Below are positions 11,504-11,915 of a DNA stretch of 11,915 nt, piece after piece; positions within the stretch are counted from its first letter, which is position 1, and each line of letters opens with the position of its first letter. The stretch lies in NCBI GenBank assembly GCA_902805985.1, contig CADCUW010000492.1, forward strand, positions 1 to 11,915, read 5' to 3'. Source of the stretch: an uncultured Rubrobacteraceae bacterium. GTDB taxonomy: Bacteria > Actinomycetota > Rubrobacteria > Rubrobacterales > Rubrobacteraceae. The notes below the pieces were generated by a model that saw nothing but the letters and a program-made list of their open reading frames with translations, searched no databases and was not told the DNA's origin. The position numbers and the translations under genes are program-made.

Positions 11504-11915
11504 CTAGAACAGCGTACCCGGCAGGCGAGGCTCGGCTTGTTCTGGTCCCGCGCCCGGACCCTGGACGCGGTTGCCTTCAAGGTCGAAGCGGTAGCGGCCG
11601 TCGCTCTCGTTGCCCAGTATGCCGTCGAGGACGTGGGTGGCGTCCCGGACGGTGGAGGGGATCACCTTCGTCCCGTACTGGCTGTACTGCTCGCCCGTCC
11701 AGGAGTAGTGGGTGACGCCCCGACCGTGGCCGAAGTAGCGCGGGATCGCCCTGGCGTTCCTCGCTTTCACGTCCACGGCGAAGCGCTGGCCGTCGGAGGA
11801 GGAGAGGGCCCCGCCGCCCCAGCTTCCGCTGAGGGGCAGGGCGTGGTGGAAGTTGACGATCGCCGCCACGGCGTCCTTGAGGGTGTCTTCCCTGAGGTAC
11901 CACGTCGAGGCCCAG
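11504..11915 (-). pseudogene. Tn3-family transposase remnant with apparent internal deletion (5' end outside window)
   Basis: The frame enters from the window edge and reads a Tn3 TnpA catalytic-region segment: WYLREDTLKDAVAAIVNFHH, LPLSGSWGGGALSSSDGQRF (with the first catalytic Asp in SDGQ), RYFGHGRGVTHYSW, then EQYSQYGTKVIPSTVRDATH and VLDGILGNES. In full-length transposases this is followed by about 200 or more residues including the second Asp and the Glu of the DDE triad. Here the frame jumps to DGRYRFDLEGNR, which looks like the GRYxFDL end of the family, and stops at 11504. I infer an in-frame internal deletion at the NES/DGRY junction near 11600. The remaining part cannot be catalytic. 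Another explanation is read-through into unrelated sequence. Confidence 0.82.

Noticed and set aside
1..11915. tRNA, rRNA or CRISPR features
   Set aside because: I saw no tRNA cloverleaf with conserved arms, no rRNA sequence, and no regularly spaced repeats; the tandem repeats present lack spacers.

Overview
The window is high-GC bacterial DNA. AGGAGG-type ribosome binding sites, GTG and TTG starts and the protein families present suggest a Gram-positive-type high-GC lineage such as a deep-branching actinobacterium (Rubrobacter-like) or possibly a Chloroflexota member. The lineage is an inference from style, not from a marker gene.

The centre (about 2590-9500, all + strand) is a pyrroloquinoline quinone (PQQ) locus: a small cupredoxin-fold protein, a PQQ-dependent alcohol dehydrogenase, then pqqA, pqqB, pqqC, pqqD and pqqE, followed by a MntP-like membrane metal transporter and a DUF1232 membrane protein. 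The locus makes a cofactor and the apoenzyme that uses it. The dehydrogenase carries the Asp-Tyr-Asp signature of lanthanide-dependent (XoxF/ExaF-type) enzymes. Unlike known family members, neither it nor its cupredoxin-like partner has a visible signal peptide. The cupredoxin-like protein also appears to have lost the Cys, second His and Met that hold a type 1 copper. The promoter-to-start region of this partner gene is tandemly duplicated, and the upstream copy encodes an 8-codon mini-ORF. The tiny pqqA gene is bracketed by two perfect 12-bp hairpins, which may set its expression apart from its neighbours.

Left flank (1-2270): the C-terminal end of an unidentified gene, two strong hairpins, a decayed and frameshifted DUF417 (YkgB/RclC-like) gene, a truncated IS5-family transposase whose frame is broken by a 16-bp tandem repeat, and an intact M19 membrane-dipeptidase-family gene on the - strand, divergent from the PQQ locus.

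Right flank (9500-11915): a zinc-free quinone-oxidoreductase-like MDR gene on the - strand lies between two 50-bp inverted repeats (48/50 identical), resembling a one-gene mobile or invertible cassette. At the right edge is an apparently internally deleted Tn3-family transposase remnant (- strand). The PQQ locus therefore sits between two zones of mobile-element debris.
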